Below are positions 13,997-22,018 of a DNA stretch of 32,909 nucleotides, piece after piece (position 1 is the first letter of the stretch; every line of letters starts with the position of its first letter). The translations under genes and the position numbers were made by a program. A model generated the notes under the pieces. That model was not told where the DNA came from, ran no database searches, and saw only the letters and a list, made by a program, of their open reading frames with translations. The stretch is from JBKHJA01 sp046538375 (GTDB taxonomy: Bacteria > Acidobacteriota > Aminicenantia > Aminicenantales > Aminicenantaceae), in NCBI GenBank assembly GCA_046538375.1, contig JBKHJA010000019.1, forward strand, positions 1 to 32,909. The letters are read 5' to 3'.

Positions 13997-16072
13997 ATGT
14001 ATTCGGAAAAAGAAAGAAGAAAGATTTTAGATAAAGCAGAAAAGCACGTAAAAAAGGGAAAGATTAAAGAAGCCATAGCTGAATACCAAAAGCTTTTGTC
14101 TGAGGATGCTGAAGATATCAATGTCAGAAGCCTGATCGGTGATTTATACTTAAAATCAAATAAAAAAGAGAAAGCCATTGATGAGTTTAAGAAAATGGCT
14201 GATCTCTATGAAAACAAGGGATTGTACAGCCAATCCTTGGCTATATACAAAAAGATCAAAAGATTAGAGCCTCAGGACACAGACACAGAGGTCAAACTTG
14301 CTGATCTTTATTCACGTCAAGGATATCTCTCTGAGGCCAAAGCAGAGTATTTGCGTCTTGCCCGGCGATTCCAGGACAACGACCAGATTAAAGAGGCTAT
14401 TTCTTTGTACGAGAAAGCGACCAAATTAGATGAGCATGATCAAGAATCCAAGCTCAACCTGGCTGAGCTCTACTCCCGGGAGGAATTGGTGGACAAAGCT
14501 CTGGAAAAATTCAACCAGACAGCAGAACTCAACATAAAGGAAGGAAATATAGAGGAAGCCAAGGCAATCCTGGAAAAAGCAAAAAACCTCAGGGAGAAAG
14601 ATCTGAGAACACTCGCCAATCTTATCGAGATTTATAAGAGAGAAAATAAAAAAGAGAAGGTCATTGAACTGGTCCATGACATTCTCAAAAAGGATGAGAA
14701 CAATTTGAGAGGCCTGAGTATTCTGGGGAATATTTACTTTGAAGAAAAAAACTTCACAAAGGCCGAACAGACATTCAAAAAGATAATATCCTTACGTCCT
14801 AAGGATGTGGAATCCAGAGTAAAGCTGGGAAAAATACATATTCTGGAAGAAAAACAGGATGAGGCCTTTAAGCTCTATGAGCCTCTAATCGACTCCCTGC
14901 TCAGAAAACAGAAAGAAGGGAAAGCCATCGGACTGGCTGGGCTTATTCTGGCCGCAAAGAAGCCGCATATCCCCACCCTGGAAAAACTGGCTTCCATATA
15001 CAAATCAAGTGACCAAAAACGAAATCTGGAAATCACTTACAGAGCCCTTTTAGGACAATACCGAAGAGAGAACCTGAAAGAAAAATCTTTGTCTCTGCTG
15101 AAAGAGTTTATTAACATCTGGCCATTGGATAAAAAAGCATACTCTGAATATAAAAAACTGAGGAGAGAATTGGGTCTGCCTGAAGAGGAAAAAGAAGAAG
15201 GGGAAACCCAGGCTTCTATCCACCAATCCAGGAAGATGGTCGAGGAAAGTCTGGCCAAGGCAGATTTGTATATAGGACAAGGATTGTTGAAGAACGCGAG
15301 ACGCATCCTGGAGGAATTAAGGATAAAATTTCCTGATGAGTCTCGGATAGAGGAGAAAATCGTCTCTCTGGATTATATTTCTGCAAAACTGGAAGACCAG
15401 GAGATACCCCGCCGGGTGGAGGAAGTGAGTGAGAAGGAGACACGATTATTCGGAAAAAAGGCCAAACAGGAGATAAAAGACCAGAAACTGACAGCCGCTG
15501 ACATTTTTGCAGAAACAGATATTGTTCCTGAGGGGTCTCCGGCGGGAAGAGAACAAGATTATTACGATTTAAAGGACAAAGTTGAGCAGGAATTGGATGT
15601 TATTCAAGCCATCCGAAAAAGGCAAATCAAAGGGGATACGGCTGTGGTGGAAAAAGAGCTCTCTGATATCCTCTCCAGGTTCAAGAGAGATGTGGAGGGG
15701 AAGATTGATAAACAAGACTATGAAAGCCGCTTCAACTTAGCCATTGCCTATTTGGAACAAGGATTGATAGAAGAGGCCATCGCCGAGCTTAAGCTGGCTT
15801 CTCAGGATGAAAAGAGAGCCATGGAGTGCTTTAGTGTACTCAGTGCTTGTTACAGAGGAAAAGGAGATCTGAAGCAGGCTATCTCCTGGATAGAAAAAGC
15901 TCTTGGTCTTGCCGAGGAAGGATCAAGTCAGAATTTCAGGTTGAAATACGAGCTGGCTGCTCTGAATGAGGAAATAGGGGAAAGAAACAAAGCTTTAAGA
16001 CTTTATAAAGAGATCAAAGAATGGGACCCCCGATACCGAGATGTGGCCGCTAAAATAGAGAAGTTATCATAG
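13997..16072 (+). CDS. Large tetratricopeptide-repeat protein
   Basis: The start is set at ATG 13997 (MYSEKERRKILDKAEKHVKK), because an upstream in-frame ATG lies inside rnhB; the product is 691 residues. It has no signal peptide and is built of degenerate TPR units: KIKEAIAEYQKLLSEDAED, EKAIDEFKKMADLYENKG, QIKEAISLYEKATKLDEHD, FTKAEQTFKKIISLRPKD and, near the end, GLIEEAIAELKLASQDEKR and DLKQAISWIEKALGLAEEG. A charged non-TPR linker lies at about 470-580. Such proteins are scaffolds; the partner is not identifiable. It sits between rnhB and a sigma-54 activator on the same strand. AGGA lies only 2-3 nt before the ATG, an unusually short SD spacing. Confidence 0.85.
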   Translation: MYSEKERRKILDKAEKHVKKGKIKEAIAEYQKLLSEDAEDINVRSLIGDLYLKSNKKEKAIDEFKKMADLYENKGLYSQSLAIYKKIKRLEPQDTDTEVKLADLYSRQGYLSEAKAEYLRLARRFQDNDQIKEAISLYEKATKLDEHDQESKLNLAELYSREELVDKALEKFNQTAELNIKEGNIEEAKAILEKAKNLREKDLRTLANLIEIYKRENKKEKVIELVHDILKKDENNLRGLSILGNIYFEEKNFTKAEQTFKKIISLRPKDVESRVKLGKIHILEEKQDEAFKLYEPLIDSLLRKQKEGKAIGLAGLILAAKKPHIPTLEKLASIYKSSDQKRNLEITYRALLGQYRRENLKEKSLSLLKEFINIWPLDKKAYSEYKKLRRELGLPEEEKEEGETQASIHQSRKMVEESLAKADLYIGQGLLKNARRILEELRIKFPDESRIEEKIVSLDYISAKLEDQEIPRRVEEVSEKETRLFGKKAKQEIKDQKLTAADIFAETDIVPEGSPAGREQDYYDLKDKVEQELDVIQAIRKRQIKGDTAVVEKELSDILSRFKRDVEGKIDKQDYESRFNLAIAYLEQGLIEEAIAELKLASQDEKRAMECFSVLSACYRGKGDLKQAISWIEKALGLAEEGSSQNFRLKYELAALNEEIGERNKALRLYKEIKEWDPRYRDVAAKIEKLS

Positions 16073-16198
16073 GATGCCTCTGTAACCCGATTCCTGTTGA
16101 TTCAATCTTTGATTATTATTCCCCATTTTAAGAGAAGATGAGAATAATTGATCCCCATAGCCGTTATTTGTACTGATAAAAAGTAAAGGAAAATCCTT

Positions 16199-17626
16199 AT
16201 GTCCTCATCCCTAGACAAAATTTTGGACTTGATCATGTCAGAAATTTCTTGCCAGCGGGTGATGCTGTCATTGTTTGGTGAAGACAACAGAGTTGCATTC
16301 AAGGTGTGGCGCCCACATCCTCCGCCTGACAACGGTGATCGGAGCTGGCCGATAATCCGAAAGACTCTGGAGAGAAAAAATCCAGTGATGAAGCCAGAAA
16401 TAAGGACTGTATCTTGTGTGGATAAAAATCCCATTTCCCTGTCATCTCATCAGGAGAAAGTTCTTTGTGTGCCTTTCATCATCCCGGGCAGAGGTCAGGG
16501 GATATTGTATGTGGAGAGAAATCATGGCTTTTGTCCTTTTTCCCATAAGAACCTTGAATTTTTGGTTTCTTTTCTCAAACCGCTGGCTCTTGTTTTAGAA
16601 AGCTGTGTTGAACTGCCCAGCGTATCTGAAAGTTCTCTGCCCATCACCGGTCCCGCGCTGGTAGGAAAGAGCCCTTCTTTCTATGGTTTGATGGATTTGA
16701 TAGCAAAGGTTAAAGACGAACAGGCGCCGGTTTTTATCTGGGGAGAAAGTGGAACCGGAAAAGAACTTGTGGCCAGGGCCATTCACCAGCAGGGAGTGAG
16801 AAAAAAAGGCAGATTTGTGGCCGTGAATTGCGGAGCCATTCCCGAACATCTCTTGGAGAGCGAATTGTTTGGATACGTGAGGGGAGCCTTTACCGGGGCG
16901 GTGAAAGATAGAGCCGGATTGATTGAGGAGGCGGATGGAGGGACATTTTTCTTGGATGAGATCTGTGATCTCTCACTCCATCTTCAGGCAAAACTCCTTC
17001 GCCTGTTACAGGAAAAGGAAATAAGGAGAATCGGGGAGAATCACACCAGGAAAGTGGATGTCAGGTTTATAAGCGCCACCAACAAAAATATTGAAAGAGA
17101 AAACGAGCTGGGCCGTTTCAGGGAAGATCTTTATTATCGTCTTAAGATTATCACTGTTGAACTGGCCCCCTTAAGAGAGAGAAAAGAAGACCTCCTTTGT
17201 CTGTTGAATTATTTTCTGGATAAATACTGCACAGAGATGAACCGTGACAGAGCCTACTTTTCCCCTGGAGCTTTGGAACTCCTGTTGAACTATGAGTGGC
17301 CGGGTAATGTGAGAGAGCTTCAAAGTGAAATCCAGAAGTGTTTGATCTTGTCAAAACAAGGATGTTTGATTAAAGAAGATCATCTCTCTTCGAAAATAAA
17401 TCCCTGCGGAGAAAGATATACTCCCACTTCTTATCTTTTTCTTAAGGCCAAAGCTGAATTTGAAAAAAGATTCTTGAATCAAGCACTGCTGCGCTGGAAT
17501 TGCAACAAAACCAAGACGGCCAGAGAAATCGGCTTGAGCAGACAGGGGCTTTTCAAGCTGTTAAAAAAGCATAAAATTGTGGTCCTCAAAGGAAAAAGGA
17601 ATCATCTCCAAAACTGTGATGGTTAA
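16199..17626 (+). CDS. Sigma-54-dependent transcriptional activator with GAF-like sensor
   Basis: 475 residues in three parts. Residues 1-135 look like a GAF sensor (MSEISCQRVMLSLFGEDNRV, VLCVPFIIPGRGQGILYVER), and there is no receiver domain. Residues 152-385 are the AAA+ module with Walker A GESGTGKE (182-189), the sigma-54-contacting GAFTGA loop (229-234), Walker B FLDE (251-254), an R-finger region REDLYYRL and WPGNVREL (367-374). Residues 435-462 are a Fis-type helix-turn-helix (NKTKTAREIGLSRQGLFKLL). It would remodel the sigma-54 holoenzyme at -24/-12 promoters when its GAF domain senses a signal, which is unknown. The ATG has an AAAGGA SD 8 nt upstream. I found no convincing -24/-12 promoter in this window. 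Confidence 0.92.
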   Translation: MSSSLDKILDLIMSEISCQRVMLSLFGEDNRVAFKVWRPHPPPDNGDRSWPIIRKTLERKNPVMKPEIRTVSCVDKNPISLSSHQEKVLCVPFIIPGRGQGILYVERNHGFCPFSHKNLEFLVSFLKPLALVLESCVELPSVSESSLPITGPALVGKSPSFYGLMDLIAKVKDEQAPVFIWGESGTGKELVARAIHQQGVRKKGRFVAVNCGAIPEHLLESELFGYVRGAFTGAVKDRAGLIEEADGGTFFLDEICDLSLHLQAKLLRLLQEKEIRRIGENHTRKVDVRFISATNKNIERENELGRFREDLYYRLKIITVELAPLRERKEDLLCLLNYFLDKYCTEMNRDRAYFSPGALELLLNYEWPGNVRELQSEIQKCLILSKQGCLIKEDHLSSKINPCGERYTPTSYLFLKAKAEFEKRFLNQALLRWNCNKTKTAREIGLSRQGLFKLLKKHKIVVLKGKRNHLQNCDG

Positions 17627-17693
17627 ATATATATATCTATATTGATGGAAAGGGGTGAGGGAAATAGAAATGCTTCCGGATGCTTAGCTCTTC

Positions 17694-17722
17694 TTGCTCA
17701 TTTTGTCATTTTTTGATAAATT
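17694..17722 (+). promoter_or_regulatory. Possible promoter of the small Cys-cluster gene
   Basis: TTGCTC (17694-17699), a 17-bp spacer and TAAATT (17717-17722). The predicted start at about 17729 lies 3 nt before the ATG at 17732, and there is no SD. The -35 match is weak. Confidence 0.35.
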
Positions 17723-17731
17723 GCATTTCCT

Positions 17732-18010
17732 ATGAAGAGCTCAAAGAAAAAGAAAGAAGTCTTTTACATCATCTGTCCATGCTGTCATTCTGAGTTATGG
17801 ATAGATCCCATGACTCGACAGGTGATTCAATCTGAAAAATCTGGAAAGAAGAAAAAGGGTTCTTTACATGAGTTGCTTTCCAAAGAAAAAGAAAGAAGGG
17901 ATGGGTACGACCGGAAATTTGAGGCCACAGCCGAATTGGAAAGGCAGAAGTGGAAGAAAACCCAGGAGAAATTTAAAAAGGCCTTCACCGAGCTGGATAA
18001 AGAGGATTAA
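17732..18010 (+). CDS. Small basic protein with a CPCC metal-knuckle motif
   Basis: 92 residues, soluble. After a Lys-rich start comes FYIICPCCHSELWIDPMTRQ, a single CPCCH knuckle followed by a short beta hairpin, like half of a zinc ribbon. The rest is highly charged and helical (KEKERRDGYDRKFEATAELE, RQKWKKTQEKFKKAFTELDK), probably a coiled coil. With only one Cys pair per chain, metal binding would need dimerisation (inference). It has no SD. It ends 9 bp from the convergent antiporter gene. Function unknown; the coherent motif and reading frame support a real gene. Confidence 0.7.
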   Translation: MKSSKKKKEVFYIICPCCHSELWIDPMTRQVIQSEKSGKKKKGSLHELLSKEKERRDGYDRKFEATAELERQKWKKTQEKFKKAFTELDKED

Positions 18011-18019
18011 CCCTGTTCA

Positions 18020-19447
18020 TTAACTGCCGATCTGGGTCTCGTCTTCTCTTATTTTAGGAGCCATGGTGAATTTGGTGAATCCGAACAGGGCAAGAATCAC
18101 AACCGCAGCGTAATTCATGATGGCCCAAGGAAGGTAGGAGAAGGTAGAGACACCTATGGTACCGGTGATATAAACGCCTGCCATACTCCAAGGTATAAGA
18201 GGCACAATGATGGCTCCGCTTTCTTCGATGATTCGGGACAGATTTTTTGCTGCCAGACCTTTGCTTTTATAGATGGGAGCCAGAAGTTCTCCAGGAATAA
18301 TCATGGAAAGATAAGAGCTTCCGGTGACTAGGGCCGTGACTATGGAGGAAGAGATGGTGGTCAGAACGATACTCCACACTTTATGGGCAAACCTCATCAC
18401 CCTATCCAGGATGATAGAAAGAAGCCCTGTTCTCTGCATGATCCCGCCGAAGCTGAAGGCGGTGAAGGCCACCAGCTGTGTTTCCATCATGCTCATCATT
18501 CCTCCTCTGGAGATGAGTTGGTCCACCTGGTCCACTCCAGTGTGAGCGTGGTATCCTGTGTTCATGGCTTCAGCGATTTCAGGAATGGAGGCTTTCTGAA
18601 AAACAACAGCCAGAATACCGGCCGCAAAGGAAGAAAGGAGCATTCCTGGTATAGTCGGTTTTTTGGTGATGGCAAAATAAAACACAATGACCATGGGAAG
18701 AAGTAGAAAAATATTAAATCGAAAGTTGGTCTTTATGGTCTGAGTGATGAGGGTCATGGACTCGGATTCCACTCTCCCTCCCTCATATCGAAGTCCCACC
18801 AGGAAATAGATGATAAGCCCCAACAACCAGGCCGGAGTTGCTGACCAGAGCATATGTCTGATATGGTCAAAGAGATTGGACCCCGCGGCCACTGGAGCCA
18901 GGTTGGTGACATCTGAAAAAGGCGACATTTTATCTCCATAATAAGCTCCGGCCACGATCGCTCCTGCTGCTGGCCCTAAAGGTATGCCCAGACCTATGGC
19001 TATTCCTATGAAGGCTACCCCTAAAGTGCCGATGGTCCCCCATGAAGTTCCGGTGGCCAGAGAGGTGAGCGAACAGACGAAGCAGGCCGTCACCAGAAAG
19101 TATTTTGGGGATATGAGTTTAAGCCCATAGTAGATAACCATAGGGATGGTTCCAGAAGCGATCCAGGATCCGATCAGAATTCCCACACACAGCATGATCA
19201 GGATTGCGGGCATGGCCTTGTGAATGCTGTCCACAATCCCTCTCTCCATCTCCTGCCATTTGAATCGCAGAATGAAACCCAAACATCCGGTGATGAAGGC
19301 AGCGGCCACTAACAGCACCTGAGGCCGGATTTGGTAAATCCCGTATCCTACCCCCAGAAGGATGCCCATTGCTATCAAAGGCGTCAAGGCTACGGCCAGT
19401 CCAGGTTGTTTGGGTTTTTTGGCTGTATTTTTTGATCTTCCTTTCAT
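18020..19447 (-). CDS. nhaC: NhaC-type Na+/H+ antiporter
   Basis: A polytopic inner-membrane protein of 475 residues with about 11-12 hydrophobic segments. NhaC family marks are ATGTSWGTIGTLGVAFIGIA, GAIVAGAYYGDKMSPFSD, the conserved TNLAPVAAGSNLFDHIRHML, and later TGSSYLSMIIPGELLAPIYK and ESGAIIVPLIPWSMAGVY. The family exchanges Na+ for H+, or malate/H+ for lactate/Na+ in some members, so the substrate should be left open. The AAGAGG SD lies about 6 nt before the ATG. It follows iadA on the same strand after a 162-bp gap. Confidence 0.9.
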   Translation of the reverse strand: MKGRSKNTAKKPKQPGLAVALTPLIAMGILLGVGYGIYQIRPQVLLVAAAFITGCLGFILRFKWQEMERGIVDSIHKAMPAILIMLCVGILIGSWIASGTIPMVIYYGLKLISPKYFLVTACFVCSLTSLATGTSWGTIGTLGVAFIGIAIGLGIPLGPAAGAIVAGAYYGDKMSPFSDVTNLAPVAAGSNLFDHIRHMLWSATPAWLLGLIIYFLVGLRYEGGRVESESMTLITQTIKTNFRFNIFLLLPMVIVFYFAITKKPTIPGMLLSSFAAGILAVVFQKASIPEIAEAMNTGYHAHTGVDQVDQLISRGGMMSMMETQLVAFTAFSFGGIMQRTGLLSIILDRVMRFAHKVWSIVLTTISSSIVTALVTGSSYLSMIIPGELLAPIYKSKGLAAKNLSRIIEESGAIIVPLIPWSMAGVYITGTIGVSTFSYLPWAIMNYAAVVILALFGFTKFTMAPKIREDETQIGS

Positions 19448-19609
19448 TTTTTGCCTCTTTTTATCATGAAATGCTTTTCTCCAGATTATTAAGTTTTTTT
19501 CTTTGATTTATCGCTGGCACGCATTTCTGAATCCGTGACAGGACCCCTCCTCACCACCTAAAAAAGATGCAATTTGGTTCTTGTTTATTGTTGATTTTCA
19601 GGTTCCTTT

Positions 19610-20794
19610 TTATTCTTTCTGGTTATGCGAAAATGTTCCCTTGGCTAAAAGCTTCCCCTCGGCTATGGTTTGTTTCCCCAGGACAAAAGAATCGGTGATG
19701 GTAAATTTCTCATCCAAGATGAGAAGATCGGCATCTTTTCCTTTTTCAATTTCTCCCTTTTGGGGGAGTTTGTAGAAAGAAGCCACGTTGGTGGAGAAAA
19801 GCTTTACTGCTTTTTCGAGGTTTAAGATGTTCTTTTTGAGAAGATAGCAGAAGTTTTTCATCAGAGATTTTTGATTGGCAATGGAAAGCCCGATAAGATT
19901 GCCCTTTTGGTCGAACACAGGAAGGCTTCCGTTGCTATCGGAGCTGATAGTGATGTGGGTGAGAGGAGCATTTCTTTCAACACAGAGCTTTATGGCCGCG
20001 GCAATGCTGATTTCTTTTTTCCCTTCAGGTTGGGGATCAATCCCTGCAGTTAGGTCCATATATCCGCCTTCATGGAGAAAAGCGATGGATTCTTCTAGAA
20101 GGGGAAGGCTGCGGTTGGCATGGGTAGGAATGATTTGAGTGGCAGGAATTTCTGTTTCTCTGATCAACCTGAAAAGCATTTCTAGTTTTCGGGAGCCTTG
20201 GCCAACATGAAGATGAAGAATACCTGCTTTGCCTCCCAGCATTCCTCCTACCCGACACTCTGAAGCCAGCCGAGCCAGCTCTTCAAAGGTGGGTTGAGAA
20301 GATCGGTGGTCAGATATGGCGATCTCTCCAGCACCGATGACTTTATCGATGAGAACAAGATCAGAGCGGACGCTTCCCGTGATGGTCTTCACCGGAATTT
20401 CATAAGATCCTGAGAAAATATAGGTGGTGATACCTTCTTCTTCCAGACCTATTGCCTTGGCCAGTAGAGATTTCATGTGGCGGGTGGTTCCATCTGTTCC
20501 CAAACAGCCGATGACAGTGGATACACCGCTGGTCAGGATGTCTTCCACTGTTATTTCGGGTGCCCTGGTGGCAGGGCCTCCTTCGCCGCCACCCCCTAAG
20601 ATGTGGACATGACTGTCTATAAAGCCAGGGATAATGGTTTTTCCAGAGGCATCTAGGGTTCGAAACTCCACGCCCTGGAGGTTGATTCTTCCGGGTTCAC
20701 TGATAGCTCCGATTTTATTTCCCAGGATCAGGATGTCTTTCCTGCCCAGAGATGTGGGGGCGTAGACATCTCCGTTCTTGATAAGAGTAATCAT
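19610..20794 (-). CDS. iadA: Isoaspartyl dipeptidase (beta-aspartyl peptidase)
   Basis: 394 residues of the amidohydrolase superfamily. Metal ligands are visible: DSHVHILGGGGEGGP near residue 60-75 (family marker), HLHVGQGSRK, PTHANR and the late Asp region ISSDSNGSLPVFD. ISDHRSSQPT is the IadA-specific substrate segment. It removes isoaspartyl residues from dipeptides formed when Asn/Asp in proteins age. At the position where E. coli IadA has its carbamylated bridging Lys (IGVKCAIS), this protein has Glu (IGAGEIAIS), a variant I recall in other IadA sequences. A strong GGAGG SD precedes the ATG. Confidence 0.92.
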   Translation of the reverse strand: MITLIKNGDVYAPTSLGRKDILILGNKIGAISEPGRINLQGVEFRTLDASGKTIIPGFIDSHVHILGGGGEGGPATRAPEITVEDILTSGVSTVIGCLGTDGTTRHMKSLLAKAIGLEEEGITTYIFSGSYEIPVKTITGSVRSDLVLIDKVIGAGEIAISDHRSSQPTFEELARLASECRVGGMLGGKAGILHLHVGQGSRKLEMLFRLIRETEIPATQIIPTHANRSLPLLEESIAFLHEGGYMDLTAGIDPQPEGKKEISIAAAIKLCVERNAPLTHITISSDSNGSLPVFDQKGNLIGLSIANQKSLMKNFCYLLKKNILNLEKAVKLFSTNVASFYKLPQKGEIEKGKDADLLILDEKFTITDSFVLGKQTIAEGKLLAKGTFSHNQKE

Positions 20795-20954
20795 CTTTTC
20801 CTCCTCCTAAAAACATCAGCGAAAACTCCTCTCCTTAAGAAGAGTAGAATTAATTTTGCGTTTCCACATCAAAGGGGAGACGCTTGCCTTATCACGAATT
20901 GTTGTGTGTTTAGGGGCTAAGTTATCATGCCTCATTTCTATTTTCAAGATGAGA

Positions 20955-21169
20955 ATCCAAGGAGCATTTCCATTTCCGTGATAGTCTCAGAAGAAGTCAG
21001 GTCAGCTGATGAGGAAGCCATCCGGAGGCGAGCGGGCACGGTTCCTCGAAGAGGAGAGCGAGCCGAGGAATAAGCGAATTTTCTTCGCTGGGGAAAATTC
21101 GCGGGCTGAGGAATCTGCTGACCTGACTGTGAATGAGTCATGGTTTTGGAAATGCTTTCATCCAAGGAG
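20955..21169. repeat. MITE-like palindromic element, copy 2, with flanking direct repeats
   Basis: Core 20995-21128 is bounded by perfect 12-bp inverted repeats (AGTCAGGTCAGC / GCTGACCTGACT). Inside, in reverse orientation to copy 1, are a 10-bp stem GCGAATTTTC (21074-21083) / GAAAATTCGC (21093-21102) and a small stem TCCTC / GAGGA (21043-21055). A second inverted pair, GCATTTCCA (20964-20972) / TGGAAATGC (21147-21155), lies further out. ATCCAAGGAG occurs at 20955-20964 and again at 21160-21169 in the same direction, as a target-site duplication would. The element fills most of the gap between iadA and plsC, which otherwise shows only the plsC promoter. Confidence 0.75.
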
Positions 21170-21202
21170 GTCCTCATTTTTGAGGATAAAAAATGGTGAA
21201 TT

Positions 21203-21231
21203 TTGAATTTTCCCCGTTGTTCTCTTAAAAT
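21203..21231 (+). promoter_or_regulatory. Promoter of the plsC-like gene
   Basis: TTGAAT (21203-21208), a 17-bp spacer and TAAAAT (21226-21231). The predicted start at about 21238 gives a 13-nt leader before ATG 21251, with no SD. Its position rules out the longer frame starting at TTG 21203. Confidence 0.6.
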
Positions 21232-21250
21232 AAAATCGAGAGTCACCATA

Positions 21251-22018
21251 ATGACCGATTTTGAACAGGAAATAAAAAGAATCGAGCCTGTGGTAAGAGG
21301 CCTGAGCAATCTAGCTCTTGTGGGGAAAAAGATGATGGTGAGTGGAAGGGAAAACTTCATCCCTTCTGGACCCAATATCATTGTGGGCAATCACATCGGC
21401 ACTTTTAAAGATATAGCTATCTTGTTCAAGATTGTGCCCCGACCCATTTTTTTTACAGCTAACAAGATGTTATTCAACAGGAAGGAATTCAATTTGCTTA
21501 TCAAAAAACACTTCCGTCGTCATCTGAAAAATTTTGGACCGGCGGCAGATGTTCTCCTCAGCCCGATAAAGTCTCTGGTCATTAACTATGTCTCCTCCCA
21601 TATCATCAGAGTGGGCACCATTCCTGTGGATTTAACAGGAAAAAAGAGATTTGCCATGGCCACCTGTCAAGACTACCTTAAAAAAGGAAGAGCTATCATT
21701 GCTCTCCAGGGCCGGGGACGAGTCATGAATAAAAGCCGCCATCCTTATGTCGATTCCTTTAGGAGAGGAGTGGCTGTCATGGCCTATAATGTTTTCCAGG
21801 AGGAGGGGATAAGGGTTCCTGTGACTCCGATGGCCATTTTCGGAACTCAGATTCCTTTTTTCATTCCTGCCAAAGTAAAAATCAATGTGGGAAAGCCCAT
21901 GTACATAACAGATTATTTAGCAGAGGGGTTTACGGAATCAGTTGACAATTTCAGATATGCACTGGAAAAGAGAGTGAAGGAGCTGTTTAGGGAAACTATA
22001 CTAAAAATGCCGTCCTAG
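21251..22018 (+). CDS. PlsC-like acyltransferase with atypical motifs
   Basis: 255 residues from ATG 21251. Overall layout matches 1-acyl-glycerol-3-phosphate acyltransferases: motif I region NIIVGNHIGTFKDIAILFKI, a motif II-like VGTIPVDLTGKKR, a motif III-like IIALQGRGRVMNKSRHPY with SFRRGVAVMA, and motif IV IRVPVTPMAIF. However, motif I has five residues between His and Asp (HIGTFKD) instead of the usual four, and motif III lacks the usual Glu (LQGRGR in place of PEGTR). It may use another acceptor, or the catalytic pair may be rearranged. No transmembrane segment is obvious. It converges on the aminopeptidase gene, and the two stop codons share CTAG. Confidence 0.75.
   Translation: MTDFEQEIKRIEPVVRGLSNLALVGKKMMVSGRENFIPSGPNIIVGNHIGTFKDIAILFKIVPRPIFFTANKMLFNRKEFNLLIKKHFRRHLKNFGPAADVLLSPIKSLVINYVSSHIIRVGTIPVDLTGKKRFAMATCQDYLKKGRAIIALQGRGRVMNKSRHPYVDSFRRGVAVMAYNVFQEEGIRVPVTPMAIFGTQIPFFIPAKVKINVGKPMYITDYLAEGFTESVDNFRYALEKRVKELFRETILKMPS

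Noticed and set aside
19513..19528. TGGCAC followed by GCATTTCTG as a sigma-54 promoter
   Set aside because: The -24 part fits, but the essential GC at -12 is replaced by CT, and the nearest plus-strand gene is far away.
20944..21390. Minus-strand open frame of 148 codons across the palindromic element
   Set aside because: It spans the repeat and the plsC promoter and overlaps the plsC N-terminus; nothing protein-like is recognised.
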